NCBI RefSeq assembly: GCF_021155775.2
Contig: NC_060235.2
Span: forward strand, 9,719,193 to 9,783,192
Length of the DNA stretch: 64,000 bases
Reading direction: 5' to 3'
Source of the DNA: Neodiprion pinetum
Taxonomy: Eukaryota > Arthropoda > Insecta > Hymenoptera > Diprionidae
The notes under the pieces are model-generated. The model saw only the letters and a program-made list of their open reading frames with translations. It was not told the DNA's origin and made no database searches. This document shows positions 26,994 to 41,900 of the stretch, in pieces (position 1 is the stretch's first letter; each line of letters opens with the position of its first letter). The position numbers were made by a program, and so were the translations under genes.

Positions 26994-29900
26994 CTGCTGC
27001 TGCGGCTGCTGCTGCTGTTGTTGCTGCTGCTGGTGCTGTTGCTGCTGCTGCTGCTGCTGCTGCTGTTGTTGTTGTTGTTGCTGCTGTTGAGGCAGTAGCA
27101 TGGGGGTGGTGGTTGCGTTGTGCGGTGTACTCATCATGATACTGTGAGGGTAATCGAGTAGAAGTTGGACAACATTCGTGTGTCCACCTTTGGCTGCTTC
27201 TATCAGCATTGTTGAATTGTCCTACAAGTAGAAGAATGAAATTCATACCAATATTGCTGAACAATCTCTGTATTACAGTAATGATACCAGTTAACAATAA
27301 ATAAAATTCGGCTTCCCACAAACTTATAATAATTTTGAAATCATTACAGGCTACGAAATTTAAAAATACATAATTCCAGAAGCAATAATGTAAAAGCATA
27401 TCTGTACAAAGATTCTTTATACTGCGAACCAACCATGAAATCAGGTATCGTTACCACAACTGTGTTGTTGAATAGAACTTTCCTCAAATCACGTACTGTA
27501 AGAAGGAGAGTGTCTATTGCAATGATACGATATGTTTGGTATCATGAAAATTGAGTCAATAAAGAAAACCAACTGCAAAAATTGATTGAAAGCAAATAAT
27601 ACACAAATTTAATTCCTCATCTTTTGTTTATCTGTTAATGATTAATCTTCAATAGTTGCTAAAAATTGGTTTTTCGTTTAAGAATCATGATCACATTTTT
27701 TTTTCATGTCTTAGACTCCTAAGAATTAGGAAAAAATTAATCATTGATTGATTTTGAATTTTACTATAAAAATTAAAATAAAATCTAAAAAACAGGTTTT
27801 TTTGAAAATCTCGAAAACCGTTTGGGGTAAAGAGCTAAAAATTTAGGTGAATTATTTTTATTCGATACCAAATCGATCCTCCAAGTGCGAGTCAAAAAAG
27901 CCGCGGGGGCAGATTTCCCATATTAACCCGGCTATACCCTTTCCAGGAAAAAAAACATCAGGCAAAAGAATTTAGATCAGAATAATTATTTTTTAAGAAA
28001 AAATTATACAAACAAGGCAATAAATTATCCGAAATGAGAGCAAATGAGACGAAAAACACAGAACAGAAAGTGAAAAAAATTACCCAAATGATAAGATTCT
28101 GAAGAAATTTGATCAAGTGATTTGAAAAGACTGATAGAGAAAACCTAAACAACGTAACACAAATGGATCAATGGTAAAATCGATAGCAAAAGAACAGATA
28201 AATGGAAGTGACAGTAACTACGAAGAAGAAAGAAAATAATTAATATTACATAAAATGAAGAAACTAGTAAGGAAGATAAAAACAGGAAAAAGCGAAGAAG
28301 ATTGTCAAACGAAAGTAGAATCTGTCAATAATACCGGGTCTAAAAGAAAAAAATTCTGGCCCGGCACCAAGTCAAGACTGATCACAATAGTCAAGACTGA
28401 TCACAATCGAGAGTAAATTGCGAGAAAAATGAAAGAAAAGATGAAAGAAAGAACATCCTGATAAGAGCCAAATTAAAAGAAGAAATACTAAAAAAAAAGC
28501 AGTTTCAAACTTCTTTAGCAAAAGATTAGGATTAAATTAAGAGAATAGTGATGACAACAAAATCACGAAAACGAAGAGAGCATATAACCAATTTTTTGGT
28601 AGAATGAGAATCATTTGAGGAAACAGTCATAATAGTGCCAGTCATACACATGCTGAAAGACACACAGATCTATGCTATAGAAGAAAATCAGACAGAAAAA
28701 TAAGACGATCCTCAGAAAAAGAAACTTAGATAAACACAGGTACCAATGGGTAGTAAAAAAGGGAGAGAAACTAGACAATAGCGAAGCTACTCAAGGGTAC
28801 CTCAAAACAAAGAGAATGGGAGATAGAAAATTACTGCTGAAGTTTGTATCAAATTTTAAGGGGAACAGAACGGTTTAGAATTTTTTTTCAATCAATTTCT
28901 TATTTTTCATACATTCTGTTAGTACAATTGTGTACGAATATTCTGAGATAAATTTTTATTCTTATTGCAAAGACTGTTTCAAGCATAAAAAATTGAAAAT
29001 TAATTTACTTCACTTACTGGAACAACGTTGGTATTAATTTTTATCTTGTATAATCTACATAAGTATGTAGAAAAACCTGCATAAAATTCGGCATAGTGGG
29101 CATCGGCTATTTAGTGGAGTTTAAAGTTTGTCTGCAAATCTGTTATAACTATCTATAATTCTAATTTCTGTATATCGTTAGTACTGAAGCGATTTGGAAA
29201 AGGTACCTTCACATGGAGTAACGCTAATGGTTGTTCTGTTTAGTGCTGAGAATTGAAAATAAAAATTTAATTTCATTACATAGTCGATGCCTGTTATGCC
29301 GATTTTTCGTAGGCTTTTTACTGCATATCCCTACAGATTATATATAATTAAAAGCGATATCAGGAGAGTCTGATCGCGTGGAAAAAAATTCATTTAATTT
29401 TTTTCCTACCTGCTCCAGAAAGCCTTTGATAATATGAATAAAAATAGAAAACCTACAATATCATGCAATTCAGGGCAAAATGAGAAAAAATTTCATATAT
29501 CAATAACTTTTTAGCCAGTCTCACCCGACCCAAGTTATATAAATTACAAAAAAAAAACGTTCATCCCCTAAAAGAATTGATTTCAAAATCGAAAAAAGTT
29601 CACAGTGACTACTTTTTTTAATTATTTATTAGCAATACCTAAAAGTTTGAAAGAAAATATCTAAATTGATGGGGAATGCCCCATATATATAAATGATATG
29701 TATATGATAAATGAGATAAATCGGCATGAGTAGCGCGAAGTTGTGTATGTATAATATGTGTGTCATTAAGTAACATGTGACAAAATATGCAACATATTAA
29801 TTGAAAACGAACTGTCGTGTACCAAATTCTAGAAAAATTGGTGGAAAATTCGAACGATGATGAAATTTGGGACACTTTTTCGTAACTAGAAGTCAACGGA

Positions 29901-32900
29901 TATTCAAAGAAATTTTGTTGGGCCGAATCTCCATCAAATCGTTGGTTTTGTTCTTTCATAAATTTCAATCGAATCGAATTTGCTTGTAATATTACGCACA
30001 TACAAACGTTAGAAAATGCTGTACAACGGATGTGTGACTAATGAAACGTGTTTTGAAGTAAAAGACAATTTACTTGTGATGGGACGTTTTGCACGATGAG
30101 AAATACATTAAGAATTCCGTTTTATGATCATGCTAACAGTTGTGAAAAATCAAGCAGATTCGTTCAACATCACTCTACGATTCATTTTATTCACAAGACT
30201 ATATTTTACAACGTCACTAACAGGAATTTTTTTTTGTGTCAGTAGTCAATTCAATATTGCGATTTCTTGATCATAATCAATATCGGTGCAGTATTGTAAA
30301 ATCAAATATTTAACGATGTCAAGATAAAAAAAGAAACTGCTTTAGTGAATTTGCAGAAAATAGTCTTTTGATTAAAAATAAGTTATTGTAGAGCGAAGTC
30401 AAACGTATTTTATAGATTTTTAAACATTCTTAAGAAGTTGAAATGAAGTATTGATGGATATAAGCTTAAATAAGATTTCCTTTATTATTCCAATATTTTC
30501 TATTTTCGTAGTTTTAAAAGAATCTTCGTAGCTTGATGAAATAATTTGATAAATACTCAATTTAAAACTATTTCGTAATAAGATTACCTAATAAATAGTA
30601 GCGATTTTTGCTCAATCAAACTTCTTCAATATTGTGCTTACAAATACCCTGCAATCAAAGTCTTATCCTCGCATATTCAAAATTTTGTTCAGTTCAAGTA
30701 TCTTTGAAGATAGATTAATATATTTTTGAGGATTTAATTCTCCCATGAAATGGTAACTAGCTAATAATATTCAGTGCCCAGCTAATATTTGAAAGATATC
30801 TCAGACAAAATTTGGTAAAATTTGTCAACTAAACCGCTCAAACATAAAATTTAAAGTTAAATGTCAAATGAAAACAGTGATGCATCGATCCATAGAGTTA
30901 AATAAATTCTTACCTTGAGTTTATGGAATGGATCGGCAGACTGTGCGAGGAGAAGTTCGACAACTGTAATATGCCCCCCAGCACAAGCCAGAGAGAGAGG
31001 TGTATGGTCGTTGTTGGTTGTTTGTCTATTGACATCCGCACGTTTAGATATGAGAAACTGCACTGTACAAAGATGACCGGCACGGCACGCCTTCATCAGT
31101 GGAGTTCTTCCTCCCTCAGATTCATGTTCCTGTGAAATTCATTAAATTCAATCAAATCCGGATTCAAGTCTTCCATGTACAATCGAAGCTTGATAGCTAA
31201 ATTGCCACTTGGACCAGAAAGAAATAAAAATTCTTGCGTGTCATAATAACTGGATTCTATGCTTCAAAATTCGCTACAATCCAACCTGTAAATGTGAAGT
31301 TTCCAAAGGAACGATGATTTTTTGTCAATTAATAATAAAATCAAGAATTTAATAAGCTCTCTACTAAAAGGTACAACTCTTTTTCATTAATCTGAAACCG
31401 TCGGGTTTTATAAATTCATTTTGCAGGTTCTTACAAAACGATAGTAAACGGCCAATTTTTTGTAGAGGATAAATTCGTAATGTAAAAATTTCTACCACTT
31501 ATTGAAATTTTGCATAGAATTGGGAAAAGTCTACGAAACGAGGTCTTATACATGGCAATCATAAATACAACATGAACTTGCAACTAAATGATCAAGGACG
31601 AAGGGTCACCATTTCACGCTTGTTCTTCAAGTTAACTTTGCTGCTATTGATGCGTGGATATTCGCAACCAACCAAATTTTATCTTCATTTTTAACATAAA
31701 AATCCGAAAAGTCATCTATGATTGTTTAATTTTGGACTAGTTTTACTTGAAATAGTACATTGCAAAATTTCAAACCATAACATTACCTCAGAAAAGGTTT
31801 GTATGATTTTTATAAAATTTGGTAATTATGATGTCTGTATCATTCTGGTTCAAAATCCATGTAGCAGAAAAGATACTAAAGACATACGAGTATTCAATAA
31901 AATTATAGACAACCATACTGGAAAAAAAAGAACTCTGAAGACATTAGAGTTTTCACTTCCAACCATAACTATTAACATGTTGAATTTGAAAACAATTTTA
32001 CTTTCGTTTTTCACATAATGGATACAAGGTGTCAAAACTTGAAAAATTACGGATCGTTTTTGAAATTCCAAAATTAAAATTCCAAAATTAAAATAAAGAT
32101 AAAACTAGTATCTTTCAGCTGTATAATCGGTGGTTGCTGATTCTTCCAACACCAGTAGCAGCTATCCAAAGTGGACTTAAAAATTCAGTGCAAAAGAGTG
32201 ATGCCATTTCTTGAACCAACATCATCACGTGTAAAAATATGATACTAGAAAAATAATTCAAGTATTTATTACCAGATCCGCTGCATACTGCAGTAGGAGA
32301 TCGGCAACATCGGTGTGACCATTCTCGCAAGCATACGTTAATGCTGTATCACCCGTTTGAGTTTGGGCATGAACATCGGCAGTGGATTCCAGCAGATATC
32401 GAACAAGTTCTATATGTCCTTCCTGAGCTGCTTCCATTAGAGGGGTGGATGCGCCCAGTTCTATATCCGCACCTGCCTTGATGAGGAAATCGGCTACTTC
32501 TAGGAAACCTCCGCAACACGCGAGTGTTAAAGCTGTTTCTTGGGTTTCTTCTGTTTGAGCATTGATATTCGCTCCTGAAAAGAATAGGAATCACGATTAT
32601 TCATTTGGAGATAAACAATTGCCGGGATAACATTTACTTTCACACTTTTAGGACGAGAGTGTTCAAGCTGGATGAAAATATTCACCTTGACTGAGAAGTA
32701 GAGCCACCATTTCCTCATGTCCTTCTCTAGCTGCTTCCATTAAAGGTGTATAACCTTCGTCGTTGACTTCTTCGATATTCGCTCCTCGTTCGATGAGTAG
32801 CATGGCCAGATCGACGTGGCCCCCGCATGCTGCCAAGGTTAATGGAGATTCAAAGCTATCCGTTGGCATATTGACTTGTGCACCAGAGTCTAACAGTAGC

Positions 32901-35900
32901 CTAGCCACCTCAACGTGCCCATCCATGGAGGCTTCCATTAACGCAGTATGCATTTCATCAGTTTTATGTTCCTATTAAGAAGAGAATATCAGTTTTAACT
33001 ATGCAAGTATTCACGGTTTATTAAAATCTCATACAATCTTAGAAGACGGATATTTAATAACCTAAAAAAAATATTATAGCTAGTCATAGTTCTGAACAGT
33101 GCGTCATAAGAAGAAATTTCAAGTTGGGGAAGGAGGGAAAAAAAAAAAAATGTTGACACTTTTCTGCAAGAAAAAAAATAGACATGGAAATGACCTCAGA
33201 TGAAAGCGTGAACAAAATACTAAACGTTTATTTCCCTTAAAAAGGAGCTAATTCAGTCCGAACAGATAAATCCCCTGACTGTGCAGGTATTCCAAATTTT
33301 CTAGTCGTGGAATAACCGGATCATGAGAACAATGGCAGAAAGTGCAGTTGAAGTTTTTCGCCATCAGTTTTAACTATATTCGTACACATTTTATTTCTAA
33401 TCACATTGCGTAACTGAAAAATGTAATCTTTTGCATAAATATTTTCGCATAGACCTGACAAATAAAGTTGTTAGAATGTAAGTATTGTGGACAGTATGCA
33501 TCACACACATTTTATCAATCCAAGACTATTTTATAATATCACTTGGAAAATGCCAAATTCTTTCTGTAAAATTTTCCTAATCCCTGATGGCTAACTACAA
33601 TTTCCAAATACATGCTAGAGTAACTTACAAGGTTTCGAATAATGCCTTTGGCCCATCATTGAATACACAGTTGTCAAAAAGTTCGTGTATTACAAGCTTA
33701 TACTTAGATTTGCAGTCAAAATCTACAATGATGGCCAATAACATATGGTAACTTTCCATTTATTGACATAAAGCAATTTATTCTTGTGAATAGATTACCT
33801 GTTTCAAAGTGAATATAATATACAATTATAATAGTACAATTTCCAAACTTTATGAGTCGTTTTGTCATACATGAATGATTTACTGGTAACAATCTATAGT
33901 TCATTGTATGAAGTAAAAAAAAACCAATAATCACATAAACTGCATTTTAAACATTTCACCGTGCAATAGTCATGAATACTCAAAGTTATTGAGAGAAAAA
34001 TAATGTGGTGCTTGAGGTGGAATTGAAATTCAGAAATATTGAAAAGAAAATTAAGTGAGAATCTAAATATTTGTCAGCAGATATGCCAATTCATTCAATT
34101 ATTGACTTTTTTTGCAATCGTTTGAGGAAAAACTCCAACGAAATTCTTTACTTTTTTTCTGCTTTCATTTTCATTTTCGTACCAACATTTGCTTCCACAA
34201 ATTTCCAAACTAACAAAAATATTATTCAAGTTAAGGAGGTTTATCACCCGGAAATACGTTTGCATTTATAATCCAATTCGTTAGCAAGTGATTTAGATTA
34301 GGGCAATATCATTTTCTTATTAGAAAAAGATCTAAGTGGTCATTTTTTTGCCAAACTAAAATTCATCTCGATGTGGAAAATTTTCAGTTCAAGTCTAAGA
34401 GATGCCACACAAAATGTAATACTTTCCCATTTAGAAAATTACGCGAAAAATTAGAATAAGTAAATTTTTTTTTTAATTTTGGGAAAAATTCGGATACTGT
34501 GAGGCACCTTTAATGTTTGAGCTAAGAATCCTACTCTGAGGTGAATTTTTCGTACTGCAAAAACTAATGTTTAGATCTTGTGCCAGCAAAAGAAAAAAGA
34601 AAAAATATTACAGTTATTTCAAACAATCTACTACACAATTATCGTAATAGGCTTGAATTATTTCGAGAGACAGGTACTGCTAGACATACCCTATCTACGA
34701 ATTAACGGATGGATATTTTTGATGAGATATTAAAAATGAAAGCAATTTCAAAATTTCATTGACGTGCTCCCAACCTTATTCCGTACTCTATTGCAAGGTA
34801 GTGAGTAACAACCTTTGACCTTTTGCTAAATTAATAAAAATCTTTACTCAAAGATTATGGTGAAAGTTTAAGGATCCTTTACCTGATCAGCTCCAGCTTC
34901 AAGTAAAAACCGCACCATATCTAAGTGACCCTTATAACAGGCAAGCGTCAAAGCAGACTCTTTGAATTCGTTGGAATGAGTATTGATGCCAGCGCCATGT
35001 TCTAGGAGAATTTTAGCAACTGGTACATGACCGGCACTGGCTGCTTCCATTAGGGGGGTGTGACCATTTTCATTGTGGTCTTCTACGTTGGCACCAGCTT
35101 CGAGGAGTGTTCTTACTACCTCCTCATGACCGCCAGCACAGCCATACATCAGAGGCGTATTCCCTGAAAACAAAAGGAAATACATTCAACATCATTGCTA
35201 TGTCAACTAATGGTCAGGAGCGATTCACTTTCACTGAAACCACATGACTAATTTTTATTCATAATATTCAAAATACAACTGAAGGTTAGTTTTACCAAGG
35301 GAATTGTAGTTATTATTTTTAAAGTCATACCTGACGTAGACTGCGCGTTGACATCGGCTCCGTGAGCTAATAAAAGTAGAACGATGTCCACATGTCCTGC
35401 GCTGGCTGCTTCCATCAAGGGGGTGCAATCCCCCTTGATGCCACGATCTTCAACGTTAGCATTCATTGCCAGTAGTACCTGCGGATAAATTCGCAAATTA
35501 TAACCATACATGTATCACTGTATTAAAAATGAGTAATAGTTTAGCAGATGACGATTCAGAGGGAAATAATTTTACACTGCATGTAATCAGCTGAGAGCTG
35601 TCATATTTATGTTTTATGAAATCTGCCGAGTGGACAATTTAATCGAATACATTTAACATGTGAATTATTATCAAAAATAATTATTGGATGAAACATAATG
35701 CGCATTTTATTACACATTTACCTAATTCTTTCGAATTTCTCTCAATTTTTTTTTTTTTTTTATTTACTCTGATTTATTTCGTATTTGAGATCTTTGTTTT
35801 TTTCCATTAATCTGTAACTAACTAGAAATACATATACAATTAGATTTGTTTTGTACAAATGAATGGGAGTGGCATTCAACATAAACAGCAAAAGTATGAT

Positions 35901-38900
35901 CATTGCATTTTTCCAGTTTACCAAGCGGTAAGTAATAATATTATTACTCCAATGTGGGGAAAAAAAAATATTTGTCCGTTGAGAAAAGATTTCTAGGAAT
36001 TGAGTTATAATATTGTCTAATTGTAAGTTACGATTACAAATTTCAGTTCTATTTTTACTCCCCATATTATATTCTTTTCAATTTTAGGTTATTATTACTA
36101 CGGTACACACGAAACATTTTTTAATCATGATTTGATAATAATATACATCAACTTTAGCTATTCCTCTTCTAAGGTGTGCTTGCCTTCAGATTAAATTAAT
36201 TAAATCATAGCACAAGTAATCAAAAAATGTAAAAACTGGGACTATTGTGCCTTTGCATCATATTTCAGTATTTCACAGTGAAAATGTTTGCTCCACGATA
36301 TTTAATCAATTGATAGTGAATAGATCAGGAATATATTGAGAAAGCAATATGTACTTGTTTAAGAGTTGCTGTATTTTTAGTAAACATTCAACTAATGAAA
36401 TGCAAGATTGTTGATTTTGATAGATATCCCAGTTTCAAGATGTTTGACCCAAATTGCTGGATAACATCATTTAAACCAATGAGACTATTCTGAAATATTG
36501 AAATCATGTTATCAACGCATAGAAATTGAGTATAGTATTACAAAATTTGGCGCTTTTCTTTGGTGTATCTATGCGCCCTTTTAACATGAACGAAAACGCA
36601 ATTTTTCATTTGTAATATACCTAATTGCAGATTTATTTGCTTGTATGAATATTTATTTGATGTTGCTTGGTAACAAGATGATCTTTTGTTCAGCTTCTTG
36701 TAATTGTACTACAGTATAGTTTCAATCCAATAATAAAAATTAGATAACTACAACAATTTTACGATCATTTTCAACTCAAATGGTGTTAACGTATTCAATT
36801 ACTCTGGTCGACTATGCGTTAATCAGTATTGAATATTAACTAAAATATAACCTCGCAACAGGTACGTAAGAGTGGTGACTTTGGAAATTGACAGTACTTT
36901 CAAAATAGTACAAATAGAGTCGTTATGTAAAGTGATCGATGCTTCAAATTAAAGAAAAGGTTTCGTCTGTGTCATTAACTAGCAATTGTCAGCTTTTGCC
37001 CATTACATCTATTTCAACAGGGCATAGAATTTAACTGTAGGTTTTAGTCGACAAACTTGCAAAACCAATAACAAAAGATGATTTTCCTGGTTTCGGTCAA
37101 TTTTTGATTCCGTAATTTGGAATACTCTCTTCAAAACTTTGCACAACTATTCAGGGAATAATGACTAAAACCTTTGGAAATTTCTTCATATCCATTGCAA
37201 TGCTAATGCAATTTATTAAAAAAAAGTTATGTTTCGTCTTCCTTAATTAGAATCATCATTTTCATCAAAGTTGAACGGAGAACAAAAAACATTGCCTGAG
37301 TCTTTTCAATGATCATAATCAATTATCCTGCAATAATAAGGAATATCTTCAAATTTGTAATATAGTAATACCCTACTGGGTTATTAGATTTTTAAACTTT
37401 AACTTCAGGAGCGTTTTACAGTAATTGTTTGAAAAAAATTGAGCCATTTTCGATTCAATGCTTGCAAAAAGTGATGGAAACTAGACACACCGAGTTGCGA
37501 GAAAGCTTAGTCACACCCTAATCGATATAACCAGCTTGTGTGTCAATAAGAAACCTTTACACTACAAAAATATCAGCTTTAACAGAATGATTACTGCACA
37601 GTTTTTGTGATGTTGAAATAAAAAATGATAACGAGCATGCTCAGCTTTATATACATGACGGTAACCAAAAGTGCGTTACAGGTATGCTTGAGGAATATAA
37701 CCTGAATTTCATAGTAGCTCAGGGCAGAATACGTGAAAACCAAGGATTGTTATCTTTAACTATTGTAGAAAAGATTTATAAATTATAGAATTTTATGTGA
37801 TAGAAAAAATTTGGCAAAGCCATTTGTTTTTTGTCATCAAAGCGGTACCTGCAATACACAATATTGATGAAATAGTGGTGAGATAAGTATTTTTGAAGTC
37901 ACAGCGATTTGACAAAGGACTGAATGAGAAATTAAAGGAAATATGAATTTTTCATTTTTCAAACTTTATGATAATAACATAATAGTATTAATAAAAATAA
38001 TAATAATAATTCTTTATTAATCAGAATTATATTTTCAATACAAGGAAGGAAGAGTAGAGTACAGCAGGGGGTTGTTATTGGCAGTAGAAACACCCGCATA
38101 TAGGACTATTAGGCAAAGTTTGACGCTTAGGATTTTACAAAAGTATGTGAGCTTTACAAGAGATTTCACAAAATTTTGATCACTGTTTCATTTGAATAAA
38201 AGAAGCGAGTTTGGCTGCTGATTCTGGCCAGTCTCTTCAGTTTCGTATTGGAAAAGAAGTTCGTATAGTTTGATGAATGAATAAAGTAAATATTTTCTGT
38301 TGGGTATGGTTAGCTGTAGAAATATCATACTAGGGTTAATAATAATCAAGGATGAACCGACTGTATCATCTGAATAAAAAAATTCAGAAAGAACACAAAG
38401 ACCGTTGTAAAAATCTTCAGAAATTATAGTTGCTTCAATGATGGAGAACAAAAATTGAACACCATTCCTTCTGTGATATAGTAATAAATCAGTGTAAATT
38501 CGAATAATACAAGCCGTGATATCAAAGATTTGAGAAAATATTTCACCATCAGAACGTTCTTAATGACAGTATTTTGATTTTTTTTTAACGAATTCTAGTG
38601 TTTTTCGACTCATTTCCTTTACCATAGAAATGTATAGAGTTCGCCTTGAATATTTTACACAATGTTATCTTCATAGTGGCTAAAAGTATATCTGTATAAG
38701 TACGATACACGTCGGATATTTATAAAAAAATTAAATTCGTATAGTATAACTATACTGTGTCATGTTTTATGCATTTTTATCAGACAATTTGTGAAGATCT
38801 GATCGTAAGCCCAAAAACATTAGGATTAGATAAAAGAAACAAGAGAGTTTCATCATTTTCAGCATTCTATTTGTGATAACTTTTTCAAATTGCTGACCTA

Positions 38901-41900
38901 CAATCTTGTATTACTTGAGTTTTCTCAGATTAATTTTTATTACGTAGTAAAGATATTGTTTCGTTAATTTCCATCATCATTGCTCTAAATAATATTACAA
39001 GAGATTTGTTGAACGGTTTTTCTCATTTCTTAACTTTTGTTTCAGATGACCTGGCTGATTAGTCCTCAAATATTTGACGAGTGTCCTCTGTAATGCAGGT
39101 GAGTACCGACCTGTGCCAATTCGTAATACCCGGCAGAACAAGCTAGGGACAGGAGGCTTTCTCCTTCCTCGGTAGTCTCGTGTACGCTGCGTCCCTCCGT
39201 CAGGAGTTTTCTCACCGTGCCAACGTCACCGTCCGTGCAGGCTTCAACGAGAGATCGCTTTTCGTTCTGGGTTCGAGGGTTGTCGCTGCGCATGCGAGTT
39301 AACGCCGCCGCGGCTTCGTCTAATGCGCAAGACACACTTGATGTCAAACGACGAAGCACCTCGTGATCAGCCAGATGCTTCCCATCACCAGACGATAATT
39401 TACCAATACCGGCAGCTTCCAGAAGCGCCTCTAGCCGTGCCTGAGTTTCAGGGTCCACTGCCCGTTCTGGATCTTCAGGTGTCAACAAAAACTTTGACGT
39501 CTCTAGGTGATGATTCTCGTCCAACTCCGCTTGATCAATTGCAAAACACTCCACCTGCAAACCAAACATTGGACAATGAAGCATGTACGTAATATTCATC
39601 AATCGTTTAATATACAGGATCATTTATGCATCGCCGAACTTGAAACCCGGGTGTGAGAGAGCCGCTTACACGATTCCCAGGTAGCATAGCAGCGTCAACT
39701 ATACTCGTGCTCAGCAACCAGTAAATTACCCTGTAGGTTTCTTTTTTCGACTAATTCTGTAGGTTAACAGATATTCATCGTCTGGTCGCCACAATGATTT
39801 TCACGCAGGGATTCCATCTTTCCAGTGGTAAAAAACTGGTACTTGAAATTAACGAGGTTGAGGTCTGCAGAGTCAACATCACGAATTATTAGAAAGACCC
39901 GATCTTTTATGATTGTAGAATCGGTTTGCAGATGTCTACGTGACAAACTGTTATTTTCCATGTTGAAAGAGATAGCCAGTTACATTATTGGGTCCGTATG
40001 ATACGAAAAACATGAATTTCTAGATATTGACGTGTGATATAAGAAAGGTTGCTTAAGATGAGGCTGAAGTTAGTAACGTTGACGTCACGAAACGTCAGGG
40101 CAAAACATCATTGTTATGCAATTTCCGAATGAATTTCAAGGAGTCGACTTTTTGAAATATACGAGTATGTTTTGTTTATCATGATTTACTAAATTTCAGA
40201 CAATCCTAAATGTGCGAAGTAGCAGTTTTTCCTAAACATGCATTATTGCTCTTAACGTTAGTAACTTCATCCGCATTGTTTGGAAAGATTTTGATGCGCC
40301 TGAGATTGCTGTCGTCAGTGTCTTTGTTAGGATCACAAAAAAATGTCTTCAACAGTAAATAACTTTTGCATTATATCAATACTTTGCAGCTTCAGAATGA
40401 CTTTGAAGGAATTGAATTTGTAAAATATCTGGGTAAGCTTTGTTTTACTGCAGTCACTAAATTTCAGACGATCCTAGACTAGTGAAATAACGAGTTTTCC
40501 TAAAAATCTATTTAGCAGGCTTAAGTGTCTTTCAGATAAATAATTTATTAACATGACGAATACTAATTATTATTCTAATTATGATACTTTTATATTTATA
40601 ATGACACTGAAAGTGACAGGTAATACGGATGAAAATGTTCTAGGGGACGATCAAACGATGAAACTTGAGTGGAATACTCAGCGAACTCTTCCGAACATAT
40701 TTCTTGATATTTTATCGTTTGCTCACTCCCTAAAAGCCATCCAGACGAATTAACTGATGAATATTACGTACTAGTTTCAGCGTCATATATTTATAAGGCT
40801 TTATTGCTCAATTTAATCAAAATTAGCATCATCAGTAAGTAGATGTAGTTTCATAAAAATTTTGCAACGATCGTAAGGTGAAGCGAGAACAAAGGTCAAA
40901 GACTATAAGCAAGTTCAAGTAGATCTAAATGAATCCTCACCTTGAAAATGAAATTTCTAAAACAATAGCAGTTTTTCTGACCATCCGAATTTCTTTCAAA
41001 ATTTGTGATTAAGCTTTCATATTTTTCGGGAGAACCGGACATAAAAACTTCAGCAAAATTTAACGTAACCTACGTCTCGAAAAAATATCTGTTCAATTTT
41101 CACTGATTCGCTTAGCACATGCACTTTGCGTGGTTTAGAAATTTATTAGATTATATTTACGGGAATTACACGACGGAAGCTCGTTATCCTGCAATATAAA
41201 TCTCCAAGTTGTGATGCATGGGTTTTTAAAAATTCTGTTCGACTTTGATCCACTACAATACCATCAACTCTAACCTCTTAACCCTACACTGGTAAATATC
41301 CTAGGGGTACCTAATTTACTGTCTCATTTGTTTTCTAATTGTCGTACAAACTTTATCCACTCGCCAATCTGTTTTGTACACATTGAAAAAGAGATCGATA
41401 TGTATTTCTTCAAGTTTTGATTGATGTAAAACAGTGAAGAGTGCGTTTAAAGTTGTCACAATGCTTGAAGAGTTGAACAAAGCAAGCTTGCCAACGAAAA
41501 CGCTGGGTTAAACAGTTACCTTGGAATACCAGTCTAGGGTTAAAATTGTGATATTCAAGTTCAGCATTGGGATACTGTATTTTTAGAAAAAATTGATATT
41601 TGACAAATAATTTAGAATTATCGGAAATTCTATAATCAGTGATAGAGCAGGATGACACAAATTTTGTAAACTTAAAAATTCAAGTCAAAGTTATATTATA
41701 TGGATATTGTTTCTTAATGATTCGACATGTTAATGAGACTAACCTCAACCTGCCAAATATCACAAGTTGGTAAATTACGATAGATTACAGTAAATAAGCT
41801 ATGAATTCTTGGAAGAATGACACATAAGTCTTGATCCAAACCGAGGCTACAAATTCCCAATACAAAATAAACTTTGTGCACTGAGTTTAGTACAACGGTA

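Noticed and set aside
26795..27139. Plus-strand frames of pure Ala/Val or Leu
   Set aside because: Antisense shadows of the mask polyglutamine exon; no independent signal.
30857..35511. Possibility that the separate ankyrin frames are a tandem cluster of ankyrin genes
   Set aside because: Frames join with agreeing splice phases and in ANKHD1 order, so they are exons of one gene.
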